From: Mesostigma viride
Taxonomy: Eukaryota > Streptophyta > Mesostigmatophyceae > Mesostigmatales > Mesostigmataceae
DNA length: 64,000 nt
NCBI GenBank assembly: GCA_009746045.1
Contig: RPFO01000418.1
Coordinates: 332,501 to 396,500 of the forward strand
Reading direction: 5' to 3'
Made by a program: the position numbers and the translations under genes. The notes under the pieces are model-generated. The model had not been told where the DNA came from. It did no database searches and was given only the letters and a program-made list of their open reading frames with translations. Every line of letters begins with the position of its first letter. Position 1 is the first letter of the stretch. This document shows positions 1 through 12,900 of the stretch, piece after piece.

Positions 1-83
1 AACAGGCCCGCCTTGAGTGCGTGCGCGGCGCACGGCGTGTGCAGGCATAGATGGCCCAGGCCGGTGGTCGCCAGCAGCTTGAT
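1..83 (-). CDS. Helical-repeat gene, exon 15 (cut by window edge)
   Basis: The open frame after a CAG acceptor reads IKLLATTGLGHLCLHTPC and runs off the left end. The first ten codons also occur, with a damaged acceptor, at 166-195. Confidence 0.6.
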   Translation of the reverse strand, partial: MKLLATTGLGHLCLHTPCAAHALKAGL

Positions 84-3000
84 CTGGGGGGGTACGGTAA
101 AGGTTGGATACAGGGGAGGGTATGGTACAAAAGAGCGCTGGTATAATTGCTGTGTGTACGATCCCAGGCCGGTGGTCGCCAGCAGCTTGATGTGGGGTGT
201 GTGATGGATAACGTAGGTGGTATGCACACAGCAACACATCGTTCATTCGGATGCCATTGCTAATTTGGCAGCCCATGGTCTATTTGGCGTGCCACTTGGC
301 AACCAAGGGAAGCAAACCAGGGGAAAACAAACCAGTAGTCTCACATTTTTGTCAGACCGCACGTCCATAGGATCACAGTTGACAGTAGCTTGCCATCGAG
401 CACACATACGAAAGACGTAGAGGAGGGAAAGAGATGGACTCAATTCTTGTTATGTTACACGCGCATGCTGTTATTGCTGTGTGCATCACAGGTCCACAGA
501 ATGAGCAAGAGAGCCCGCAATATATCTGTTACGCTGGGTTGTTGCTCTTGTAGGTGGCAGCCAATGTATTTATACTACCTACGAACATACCTTTTGTGCT
601 GTCGGGTTTGTGCTCTTGTTTGTTGCGTGGCCGATGAGCAGGTCGGCCGCGCCGCCGTCGAACAGCGGCGGCCGCAACTCAGGAAACTCGGCCATGATGG
701 CCATGCCACGCAGGCCCTGCGATCCGGATGCGAGCAACGTTAACAATTTGCACCCAGTTTGCAGTCGTTCAATATGCGCTCAACTTGCAGCCATTTTTCT
801 CACGTACTTTGCATTCCGTTTTGCATTCCGTTTTGCATGCAGTCCGCATTGTAGCTGGCGGAGTCTCACAAGCCGGTACATGACAGCTTTGATTCGGTAC
901 CCTTATTACCAACCAAGTGCACGCACGCAGGTGCTTGAGGGCCCGGCAAGGGGCTTGCAGCCAGCTTGTGTTCAGCTCGCATTCAGCTCGCATGCAGCTT
1001 CCATTCAGCTCGCATTCAGCTTCCATTCAGCTTGCATTCAGCTCGCATACAGCTCGCATTCAGCTCGCATTCAGCTCGCATTCAGCTCGCGTGCAGCTTG
1101 CATTCAGCTTGCATTCAGCTCGCATTCAGCTTGCATGCAGCTCGCATTCAGCTTGCATGCAGCTTCCATTCAGCTCGCATGCAGCTTCCATTCAGCTCGC
1201 ATTCAGCTCGCATGCAGCTCGCATTCAGCTCGCATTCAGCTCGCATGCAGCTCGCATTCAGCTCGCATTCAGCTCGCATTCAGCTTCCATTCAGCTCGCA
1301 TTCAGCTCGCATGCAGCTCGCATTCAGCTCGCATTCAGCTCGCATGCAGCTTGCATTCAGCTTGCATGCAGCTCGCATTCAGCTCGCATTCAGCTTGCAT
1401 TCAGCTTGCATTCAGCTCGCATTCAGCTCGCATTCAGCTCGCATTCAGCTCGCATGCAGGCTCGCATTCAGCTCGCATTCAGCTCGCATTCAGCTCGCAT
1501 TCAGCTTGCATTCAGCTCGCATTCAGCTCGCATTCAGCTCGCATTCAGCTCGCATTCAGCTCGCATGCAGGCTCGCATCCAGCTCGCATTCAGCTTGCAT
1601 TCAGCTCGCATGCAGGCTCGCATTCAGCTCGCATGCAGCTCGCATTCAGCTTGCATTCAGCTCGCATGCAGGCTCGCATTCAGCTCGCATTCAGCTCGCA
1701 TTCAGCTTGCATTCAGCTTGCATTCAGCTCGCATTCAGCTTGCATTCAGCTCGCATTCAGCTCGCATTCAGCTCGCATTCAGCTCGCATTCAGCTCGCAT
1801 GCAGCTTGCATTCAGCTCGCATTCAGCTCGCATGCAGCTTGCATTCAGCTCGCATTCAGCTCGCATTCAGCTCGCATTCAGCTCGCATTCAGCTCGCATT
1901 CAGCTCGCATTCAGCTCGCATTCAGCTCGCATTCAGCTTGCATTCAGCTTGCATGCAGCTTGCATTCAGCTTGCATGCAGCTCGCATTCAGCTCGCATTC
2001 AGCTCACATTCAGCTTCCATTCAGCTCGCTTTCAGCTCGCATTCAGCTTGCATTCAGCTCGCTTTCAGCTCGCATGCAGGCTCGCATTCAGCTTGCATGC
2101 CAGTGAAGCGACGCCCACGAGCACATGTGAAAATGTGGGTGTTAGATTGTAAAAATGTTGGACAAGGCTTCAAGGTAAGAGGTGTATGCTTATACCAGAC
2201 AGTCAACCCTCAACCTTAAACCTTAAACAGTTACATCAACAGTCTTGGCATTACAAGGTAAAAAGTAAGACCAAAGAAACAGGTTTTATCCAGCGTTACT
2301 GCCAAGTCGATGATGTTACCCGCTGACATTGCACAGGCATGTGCATGACGCAAGCTGGGAGCCCAGACATACACAAAATGCTGAAGTCACTTTGCTAGAG
2401 GCGCGCACCAGCAGCGCTGTGTCTGGACGTGACCCTCCGAATGTCCGTGAGGCACCCTCCATCGAAAATGGCCACATATTAGACACTTCAATGTCCGCAT
2501 GCAACTCCAGCATTCAGCCTACACGCGGTGAAGGCACTGTAAAGACTGGACTAGAACCACACACCAGCAATGCAGTGTGTGAGACGTCAAGTTTCAGCGG
2601 TGCAATGTCAAAGTCAGGGAATATTGACACAGCAATGCCCATGTAGCACAGCGGTATTCAAAGCACATTATCAGGCGCACACCATCGAAATACACACTAC
2701 AGAATGCACACAACAAAATGCACCTATCAGGAGCACGGTGTCAACGTGCAACGATAGTTTACACTTACTGTGCGGTAAGATTGGAAGCACCTTTCTTAGA
2801 CTGGGGCAAGCGCCAGCAGCTCCACATCAGATGGTGAGCCAACAAAAGTTAGCAAAGCCCACTGCCGCATAAAAGTACAAGGGCTACATTGCTAAAGGGC
2901 ACCCACCATCAGCACCGTGTCTGAGTCGGTTGCAGGGTCGGCCTTCACCAGTGGAGTGCACACGGCGGCCAGCCCCTCGACGGAAAGGGACTCTGCACGC

Positions 3001-6000
3001 GGAAGAATGAGCCGAGGAAAGCACAAGACTCTCCAGAATAAAATAGGGTTAAAATAAACAAAGTTCAGTGGGTGAGGCAATGTCATATGGCAACCACAAA
3101 GCACCCGCGGACCGCCCATCAGACCCGACAAAGCAGAAACAAGAGCTGACAAGACACCGATTTACCCCGCGACCTCGCACGAGTGTTGCTTGCGCCAGTA
3201 AACGCTAGCATGTCCTCCCTATTACCCCGTGATATACTACCCGTGATACTACCACCACTGTCATTCTCCGAGGCTATCAGCATCCTTATAAATTGCCAAT
3301 CTGTTACACTGTTTCGATATGAGAGGCAGGGAGTCCCTATATGTTTTGATGCACTCTAAGGCAACTTGTATATCCTGTTGAGGTGCACTGCATGGGACTC
3401 ACCACCTTCATCCTGTCAAGATGTCAATTTTTTGTGTCTATTCTCCCCCCCCCCCCCCATCTCCATGTCAACGGATACCTCCCCCCCCCTTTTCACCACC
3501 AACCACATGAATAGATTTCCCGCCCCCAACCACCACCACCCCATGAATAGATCCCCAAGCCACCACCAACACATGATTAGATCTCCCCCCCCAACCACCA
3601 CCACTTCCTGCATCCCCTTGGCTTCCTGCATCCCCCCATGCTCCTCCCACAATCCCACGCCTGGTTCCTTCTCCCCGGCCACTCCCTGCCTTCTCTCAGC
3701 TTACTTGTATCTGTGCTGGCAGCCGCGCACGCCAGCAGTCGGGACACCATGCCGGGGGATGCCAGCGTGGCGAAGGCCTTGCACACGAGGCGTAAAGGAC
3801 GCAGCGGCCAGCCAACCGCCTGGTGAGAGAGCGGGGGGGAAGGGGGGTGGGCAAAAGCAAGAATGGCGTGTCGCGAGGGAAAGGAAATAGGCTTAGGGCA
3901 ACAGGGAAAAAACAGAGGAGTAGCTACTTACCAAAGCACGACTTGTGGGAGGATATACCACCGGAGTAAAGTATAAAGAGAAGGAACCGCATTCTCTTTA
4001 TAAGCATGCGTGTACAAGCTATGAAAGCTGAGCGCTCTCTTACACACACAACCCCTATACAGCTACTATTAAAGATGCGGGGATGCTAGAGGTTACCAAA
4101 CATCTTACCTGGCTGTCCTTGATGGCGAGCCGCCCAAACGCGGCCAGCGCCTCGTTAGACGCCGCATCGCGCTCGCGCCCGGCGACAGAGTCTTCGTCCG
4201 CGCCATCCAGGGTGGCCAGCTCAGGGACACCCAGGAGCGACCGCAGGCACTTCTCGGCGAGGGGGGGGATGGTGTCGCTAAGGGGGTTGGTCTGGAGCAT
4301 CAGCCTGGGGGACGGATGACGGTGCGCAAGTAATACAGCGTGATATGCCATGATACGGCAAGAGCAAGTTAGCAATCCATGACGGCATGGTTGAGTAAGG
4401 AGATACATGTAATTGGACAGCCACAGAGGACATGGAGATACATGCGGCCCTATATGTACTATAGCTGACCGTTGGTGAGGACATAGAGATACATGCGGCC
4501 CTATATGTACTATAGCTGACCGTCGGTGAGGATATATAGGACCAGCATGGACACACGAGGGCATGGCATAGAAGAACATAGATATGGTGGCATAACTGGT
4601 CCCAGCACGCTGCAAAAGGGTGGACACACAAGGGCACTGCGGTACAGAAGGTATAGTAGCAGTCTATCCCTACAGTAGCAGTCTATCCCTACAGTAGCAG
4701 TCTATCTCTATAGTAGCAGTCTATCCCTATAGTAGCAGTCTCTTCTATAGTAACAGCCTATCCCTACTGGTATTGCTATAAAGATGCAAGCTTCATCGTG
4801 GCCAGCACGCAAACTATGTACATCACGAGATGGGAATGAGTAAATGGCATGGCCAGGGGGGAATGAGGAGGGAGGGAAGATTGCAGGAAACCACATTGGA
4901 TGAGCCGTCTCCCACACCCTCTCACATCAGTCACATGATCAGTGGTCGTGTATATGCAGATAGCAGTCACATACAAGAGACAGAGAAAATACCTCTCACA
5001 CGATGCTGTCATAGACATGACAAGAAACCACGATGCAACTCGCAGCTGGATCATTTCATTTCACGCAAAAACAACAACAACAACAACAAAAAAAAAAACG
5101 ATGTCTTGCCTTGGCAGGTGCTCCATGACGCCACCCGCCACGAGGCCCTGCTTGCACCCGGGCCGCTCCGCCAGGGCCCCCGCGGCACGCAGCGCGGCCT
5201 CCATTGTCGAAATGGACGTGTGTGGCGGTTTGACCTGGTCCGCACATTTGAGGATAGCGGCCTGGCGGTGCGGCAAGGGGATTTGGGATGTTGCGGGTGG
5301 TGCGGCAAAGGGAGGAAGGGGGGGGGGGGGCAAGGGGGGCAGGACACATGCGGTGCGGTAGGGCAAGGTTGTAAGTGATGCGGTGGGGGCAGAATGACAC
5401 ATGGGGGATAGCACCTTGGCATTTTGTTGAGCCTAGTCTTCCTAGTTTAGCGCAGCAAGGGAAGGTCGCGGGATGTTGTATCTGGCACAGCAATGGGAGC
5501 TTGTGGCTGGAACCATCGGAAATGAAAGCAGGTGGGTAGATGGAAGGGGGGGAGATGCCATGTAGGTGGTAGATGGGTAGTTTGAAAGGGCGAGTCGCGT
5601 CAAGCATCAGGTGACGTGGCCACCCACCCAGCCACCCACACACCCAGGGCGGTCTCACTTCAGGGGGGCGCCGGTGGGGTGATCTCACCTTGGTGGAACA
5701 CCCGATTATCCCAAACTCACATATATCAATAATAGCATCTGATAATCTTATATGCACGGGGCACCGAATCCAGCACGGAGGGCCCTCCCGACTTCCTGAG
5801 TTTGTCCTACTGTCCTGCGAACCGGATGGGACCTGTCGAAGTGAGGGGCCACTGACACCACTGTAGCTGAGTGAGGGGCCACTGTAGCTGAGTGAGGGGC
5901 CACTGTAGCTGAGTGAGGAGCCACTGTAGCTGAGTGAGGGGCCGCTGTAGCTGAGTGAGGAGCCACTGTAGCTTCACCCCTGAGCCATCCAATCCCCCGC

Positions 6001-6780
6001 CGCACCGCCCGTGATTTACCAGCCGACTCACCATCTTCCTTCCCTTTCCAGCCGACCCGAGCCCCGCTCACCCCGTCAAGCAATCAAGCCAGCCACAGAA
6101 CCCTTGTGCAGCCGCGAAAGCACCACTGCGGAGCCAACAGGCGACGTGATTGGTGCGGCAACCTTGCTGGGAGGCGTCGACACAGATGGCAGGCAGTAAA
6201 TACCCCGCCAGTCGCCTGCCACCCCGCCCATCCTCTTACCCGCCAGTGACAGGGAATGTTCTCTTACCCCTTCTCTCAGACATTTCCTACCCCTTCTCTC
6301 GCCAATGCTCTCACCCCTTGTCTCACCCATTCTTTCATGCATTCTTTCACGCATTCTCTTACCCATTCTTCTACCAGCCATTTGCCAACCACCCCAATCC
6401 GTTACCGATCTGGCACCTGATGTCATCCCGCCCTTTCCCTTACCAGCCGGCCCGCCACCTCTAGCGGGGCCAATGGCGTGACGTCCGCCAACTCCCCCGC
6501 TCCCGCCGCAACGTGCGCGTACAACCTGGCCTCGTTGCTGACGTACGGCTGGCCCCAGGTGGCGCCACTAGAACCGCGGGGTCCGAACGCGCCAGGTGGC
6601 GGCGCAGGGGGCTCCAGCACGCCACTGCCCTCGGAGGTATCCGCGGGTGCGTGGGTGGCCACCGCCGCCAACACACCGGAGGCCACCAGCGCGGGTACCA
6701 GCCTGCGGAGTTAAATTTTATTATTATTGTTATTATTATTATTATTTTTTGTGGTTGTGGTTGTGGTTGTGGTTGTGGTT

Positions 6781-6816
<36 letters not shown>

Positions 6817-6872
6817 GTGGTGGTGGTAGTAGTAGTAGTAGTAGCAGCAGTAGTAGTAGTAGCAGCAGCAGC

Positions 6873-6920
<48 letters not shown>

Positions 6921-9900
6921 TGGGAGCAGCAAGCAGAAACATAGGTAAAAGACACCAACATCAGCCACCAAGCTGAGATGTTCGTCGTGTCATCGTTTGG
7001 GTGCAGCACACGCGCACGTGCACTACAAACCATGAGGTAGCATGGCACATGGGTACTGTACTACCTAGTGGGTGGGTAAGAACATGTCGGAGCCATTACA
7101 ATGGCGCAAGTCTAGCGCTCTGCAGGTGGATGGATTCCACCTTCGTGGCGGTGGTCCATTCTAGGTTCTGGCTGCTAGCCGCAGGCATGTGTCTTAGCGC
7201 AATGGCTTGGCATGGCAACCACTCCTCAGGTGCATGGATTCCAAGTTTACAGAACAAGGCCTGGGCGCAGTATACGTCGGCAGCAGGCAACACGCAACAG
7301 GCAGCCACAGCGTCATTGCGGCCTGCAGAGTACGCGGCACTGTACAGGGGAATGGCGCGCGGGGCTCCGTGACTGGCGCGGGGGAGTGCATGGGTAAACC
7401 ACCACCGACCCACCACCCCTGGGGTGGGTGGGTGGGGGGAGCTCGTGTGGTGTCCATTGCAGCGCTTCTGCGCACGTGACGTTTCATGAAAACCTCAACA
7501 GAGCAGTGCTTCTGACGTTTCCTGAAAACGCTTCACAGGAGAACTGCTCCTAGGTGGGGTGATCCCACCACCCACCTGGATTCCCGGGCCAGCGCCGTGA
7601 CCAGCCGCAGCAGAAGCGCCACCATCTCTATCGCCTCGCCCGCTGATCCTGCCATCCGCCCCGACGCCTGCCCCAGCCCCTCCGTGCCTGGTCCTCCCTC
7701 CTTGCCGGGCGGCGCCCCATCCAGCGCACTGTACGCGGTCACTATAGACCGAAGCAGCTCCTTGGTAAGCGCGGGGCAGCGGCGCAGCAGCTCGAGCGCC
7801 TCGCTGCAGGTCTCCGGCTGGTCCACCAACTGGAGGAGGGTCAGGGCCGCCGAGCGACGCAGGTCGGGCAGCCTGCTCAGCCCATGGGATGCGGGGCTGA
7901 ACGGGTGCTCGGGTAGGTGGTTTGCATGTGGGGAATCGTCCTGTTGATGCCGTCGGTCATGGAGTGGCATGGTGTGGCATGGTGTGGCATGGGACATTAA
8001 TTAGTCAACACATGGGGCATGGGTGGCATGGGACATGAATTAGTCAACACATGGGACATGGGTGGCATGGGACATTAATTAGTCAACACACATGGGACAT
8101 TAATTAGTCAACACATAGGACATGGGTGGCATGGGACATTAATTAGTCAACACATGGGGCATGGGGGGCATGGGACATTAATTAGTCAACACATGGGGCA
8201 TGGGGGGCATGGGACGTGGGATGACTTCAATCCGTTAGTCATGTGCCTCACATAGCACTGATACACTGTCAATCCGTTAGTCATGTGCCTCACATAGCAC
8301 TGATAAACTGTCAATCCGTTACTCATGTGCCTCACATAGCACTGATACACTGTCAATCCGTTAGTCATGTGCCTCACATAGCACTGATAAACTGTCAATC
8401 CGTTACTCATGTGCCTCACATAGCACTGATACACTGTCAATCCGTTACTCATGTGCCTCACATAGCACTGATACACTGTCAATCCATTAGTCATGTGCCT
8501 CACATAGGACTGATACACTGTCAATCCGTTAGTCATGTGCCTCACATAGCACTGATACACTGTCAATCCATTAGTCATGTGCCTCACATAGGACTGATAC
8601 ACTGTCAATCCATTAGTCATGTGCCTCACATAGCACTGATAAACTGTCAATCCGTTACTCATGTGCCTCACATAGCACTGATACACTGGCGCATTTGCCA
8701 TTTCATCAACCCGTCGGAAGGACATTGAGTTCAGTAGATGAGGGCACATCGTGCTTTCCAGCATTCAAGGCGTTGCGAGGGCAGACCTTCGTACGCTGCG
8801 ATTCCACAACATGAATACATTCAAATGGAATGGGGCACAGCGCGCGGGACAAAGGACACGTGACAGTCCTCCTGACCGTGGGAGAAAGGAAAGATACATG
8901 CGTCCGGCTGGGCATGCGACAGCCCAGCCAGACATGCATGAAAGCGTTGCGCTCTCCTCCCCCCACACCCCTTTTACTTCTGCGTGCTGGACGCGCCCCC
9001 GCCCCCCCCACGCACCTCGGCATGCCGGCGGTGCGCATCCGCGTCCCTGCCCGCGCCCAGGTGCAGCGCCAGGGTGGCCATGGCCTGCTCCGTGCACAGC
9101 ACCTGCGCGAGCGCCAGGTGTCCGCGGGCGACGGCCTCGGCCAGCGGCAGCGCCGCGGCGGACAGCTCGCGCTCCCACTCGAGGGAGAGCACGCAGGAGA
9201 CCAGGAGGGCCAGATGCTCCTCTTGCCGCCGCTGGTCATCAACCACCGCGACGCCCGTGCCGCTCCCGCCATCCTGTGGTGGAGAGGTACATGGGTATAG
9301 TAGTACGGGTATACGGGTATACGGTATCGAAAGAATGAATGAGTGAAAGATCGAGGGAGAAAACGGGACCTTGAACCTTATTGTAGACCGTGAACCTGAC
9401 CCTCTCATGCCGATGCCGCCGTCCTGGAAATATACATATACTGGTAGTATACGCATATGCTGTGTATGAATATACTGTGTGTGTAGTATATGCATATAGG
9501 TGTTTCAAGACACAGGCAAACTAACAAGGGCTGCCAGAGAAAAGCCCTAAGCCCTAAACCCTAAACCCAGCCTCATGCCGCTGCAGTTAATGTTAGCGGA
9601 GGTAATAACCTTATAACCTACGCTTATACTCGGTAACCAAGGGCTGAGTATAAACGGAGGTGGAGAGAATGCTATCTACGCAAAAAATAAGTACTGCCGC
9701 CTGCCTTCGGGTACTGTCCGTGCACCCCCGTAACAGCGTCACTAGAGCGGCCACTGCACCGATCGATTCATCATCAGCCAAGTCCATGTTGCATTACGGT
9801 TTACATTACAGCTTTGCAAGCCAACCCCCGTGGGCGTTGGATTCTGAAAATTTTGCATTGGGAGAGTCATGGGGTTCGAGCTGTTTAAGTACATATAGAT

Positions 9901-12900
9901 CCTCGTTATGTTCACCGGCCTGACCGCAGAATGAGCCCATAAACAAGGACAAGTCCATAAATTCACCCGCGCGCCTCCACTGGGAGCACCGCGGGGTGTA
10001 AACGACATACTACCCAGCTTACTACCTAGCATACTACCTAGCTTACTCCCTATGGTAGTGCATATCTACCTTCCATCCTGATCGGGAGACTACCAGAGCG
10101 GGGACGCGTGCCAGAAGCCCCCCAAGCAGCATATCTAAACACCAGATGGTTACCCACTAAAACTGTCGTCGACGTACCGACGGCCTCCGGAAGAAGAGCC
10201 ATTCAAGCTGCAACATACAGAAGGCCTTCGCAACAACGTCTGTTAACATGTCACGGGTTTGAAGATTATCCATGAACGCTGCCGACGCACCTAAAGCCCC
10301 CTGAATAGCACAATCAAAACTGCCGATGCACCAAAAGCCCCCTGAATAGCACAATTAAAACTGCCAACGCACCGAAAGCCCCCTGAATAGCACAATTAAA
10401 ACTGCCAACGCACCAAAGGCCCCCTGAGTAGCACAACTAAAGCTGCCGACGTACCGACGGCCCCCGGAAGAGTGCGGGGCTGTCCCTCAGCGCGGCCAGG
10501 CACTCGAGCACTGACGCGACCGCCTGCGTGTTGTACATGGCGTCCACCGATGCCGCGTCCACCAGGGGGGGTGGGGATGGGAACGCGAACGCGGTCACTT
10601 GAGGAGAGGGGAGGGCACTCCCGCCGCCCGCAGAGGAGCGGTGGCCGCCGAGTTCGCCCGCGTGGAAGCTCTGGGAGTTTGCGAGGGAGTCGCTGTCTGA
10701 TGGATCCGCTGTTTTGGTGGGGGCGGGGTGGGGTTGGGGGTGGGGTGGGGGCAGGGGTGTTGTTGGGGGTGGGGTGAGGGTGGGGTTGGGGTTGGGGGTG
10801 GTGGTGGTGGTGGTGGTGGTGGTGGTGGAAGTGGGAGTGGGAGTGGGAGTGAAAGTGGGAGTGGGAGTGGGAGTGGGGGTGGGGGTGGAGGTGGGGGTGG
10901 GATAGAAGTGCCAATCGGTTGTCACCAGTATGGCATCGGCAAGTTATCAAGCGCTTTTCTAATTCGGCAATCACAGTAGGAAGCATGGCATCCGTGAAGT
11001 GTCAGAGGACTAGCCCGTACAAGCACGGGAGTGTGCTAGCGAGTCACTGTCTGAGGGGTCCGCTGTGCCGGGATCATGGGAGATTGGAGGCCAGCGGGGA
11101 ATGGAGTATCAAGGATTCTTTTTGATTGATGCACAACAACTTATAAACAACATAAAAGGCACAAGCACACACACACGGCAGGACTCCAAACGTAGTTTCA
11201 CTTTTTGGAGACCGAGACTCATCACCGTACTCTGATGACGCAAGACACCGCACATATGCACACACGCGACACACACACACACGGCACAAGCCTGATGACG
11301 CACTTTCACTCCTCGGGGACCACGACTCCTTGCCGTCCCTCCGATCCCCTGACAAAGAAGGGTTCCCCGTGGCTGGCAGCGCGCCTGTGTCCAGCTGCGG
11401 CAAAGCCCCCAGCCGTGATGTGGGCGGGCCCGGCTGGCCCCCCCCGCTCTCTTCCCTCCCGTCCCAACTCCCACCACTCCCAGCCAGGGCCAGCCGCTGC
11501 ATGAGCGGAGGCGCGGGGGGCGACAACCGGTCACCCTCGCTCCCGTACCCTGCGTCATCGAGAGACGCCCGAGGAGTGACAGGTGTGTTATGCATCTGCA
11601 TGAGACTCGCGACCGGTCCGGGGCGGCCAGCGACCTCCCCCCCTTTCCCTCCTCCGGCGCCTGCGCGGGTGCCCTTGCTGGCCTTGGCCCCCGCGGTCTG
11701 CCCTCTCCCGGCCGGATCCCTGCGCAGCTGCCGCACCATACGGGAGTACTTCTCGCGACGCAACGACCGCTCCTGCTCCTTGGGCGAGCCGATGCCCCCG
11801 CCCCCCAAACCACCGCGGGCCTGGCCGCCCTCCAGGGGGCTCCCAGGGGCCGACCCGCCCGCAAAAGCCCCGGCCAGGGTCCCTGACGGGTCCAGGTTGG
11901 CCTCCACAAGCGCGAGCATGGCGGGCAGGAGCGGCGGGGAGAGCAGTGCGTCGTGCCACCTGGCGCGCTCGTCGCGGCTGCGGGAATTAAACGATGCCGG
12001 TGTCGTGGCAGAGCCAGCAGGGAACACCAGGTCGGCTGTCGCTGACGTGGCGGGGCCAACCGGGAGGAGGGGACTTGCCGCGGTGGCACCCGCGGGGCCG
12101 GGGAGCCGCCCAGGGCTCCCCCTTGGTGGTTGTTGCTGCCCGGGGGAGGACCGAGCGAGTGCGGAGGAGGCCGTGAGGGTGGACGCGGAGGAAGGGGGGA
12201 TGGATGCGGCCGCGTGACGTGACAGGGATGCGAGCGTGGCGGTCGCGTGGCAGCGGATGCGCGGGTCTGGGCTGAATGTGATCCACTGCGGGTTGATGGG
12301 GAGGGGGGCCGTGTGCGGGGGTGTGAGGAGGCAAAGCGATGTTGGGGTGGGCAGGGAATAGCAATGTGGGGGTGTGAGGAGGGAATAGCAACAACAGGGT
12401 CGCAGGTGCGTCAAGTAGCGCTGAGCACCCCGGTGCAGGTATAGGAAGATCCCCTCACATTGCAAAACGTCTCCTGACCAAACATTACAGGAAAGTCATA
12501 CTACTAGTATACCGATGATTTAGGTATGATCTAGGCACATTGAGGTATGATATAGGCACATTGATGCCAATTAAAATACCAGAATAATTTAGAACTTGCA
12601 ACATCACGACTTGGAGCATCTCCTTGAGGCTTACATCATATGTAATCTCCTCACAACTAAACAACTTCATTAAACGGTACATCATCCCCTCACGTCGTGT
12701 AGTGTGTACTTGTTTCATACATCATACATATAACATAAAGCATCAACCCCTGAAGTCACAGAGTGTATCCTTATTTCATAGATAATAAACACAACATAGA
12801 AGTATAACATCATCCCCTCACATCGTAGGGTGTGTCCTTGCTTCATACACCGCATATAGGGTAGAAAACATCATCCCCTCACATCGTAGGGTGTGTCCTT

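Larger units (their letters stand above)
9274..10454 (-). other. Intron 6, with splice-junction copies and a telomeric motif
   Basis: Contains a diverged copy of the exon 7 acceptor at 9409-9435, a TTTAGGG-type telomeric stretch at 9545-9568, and a 41-bp array of exon 6 donor copies at 10281-10454 plus one isolated, better-preserved copy at 10168-10200. No independent gene is recognised. Confidence 0.65.

Noticed and set aside
610-2219. Three overlapping plus frames of 411-498 codons
   Set aside because: Produced by the 11-bp satellite, whose unit has no stop in any forward frame.
8186-8764. Long repeat frame on both strands over the 42-bp array, and possible CRISPR array
   Set aside because: Units are tandem with no unique spacers, the DNA is eukaryotic, and the array lies inside an intron.
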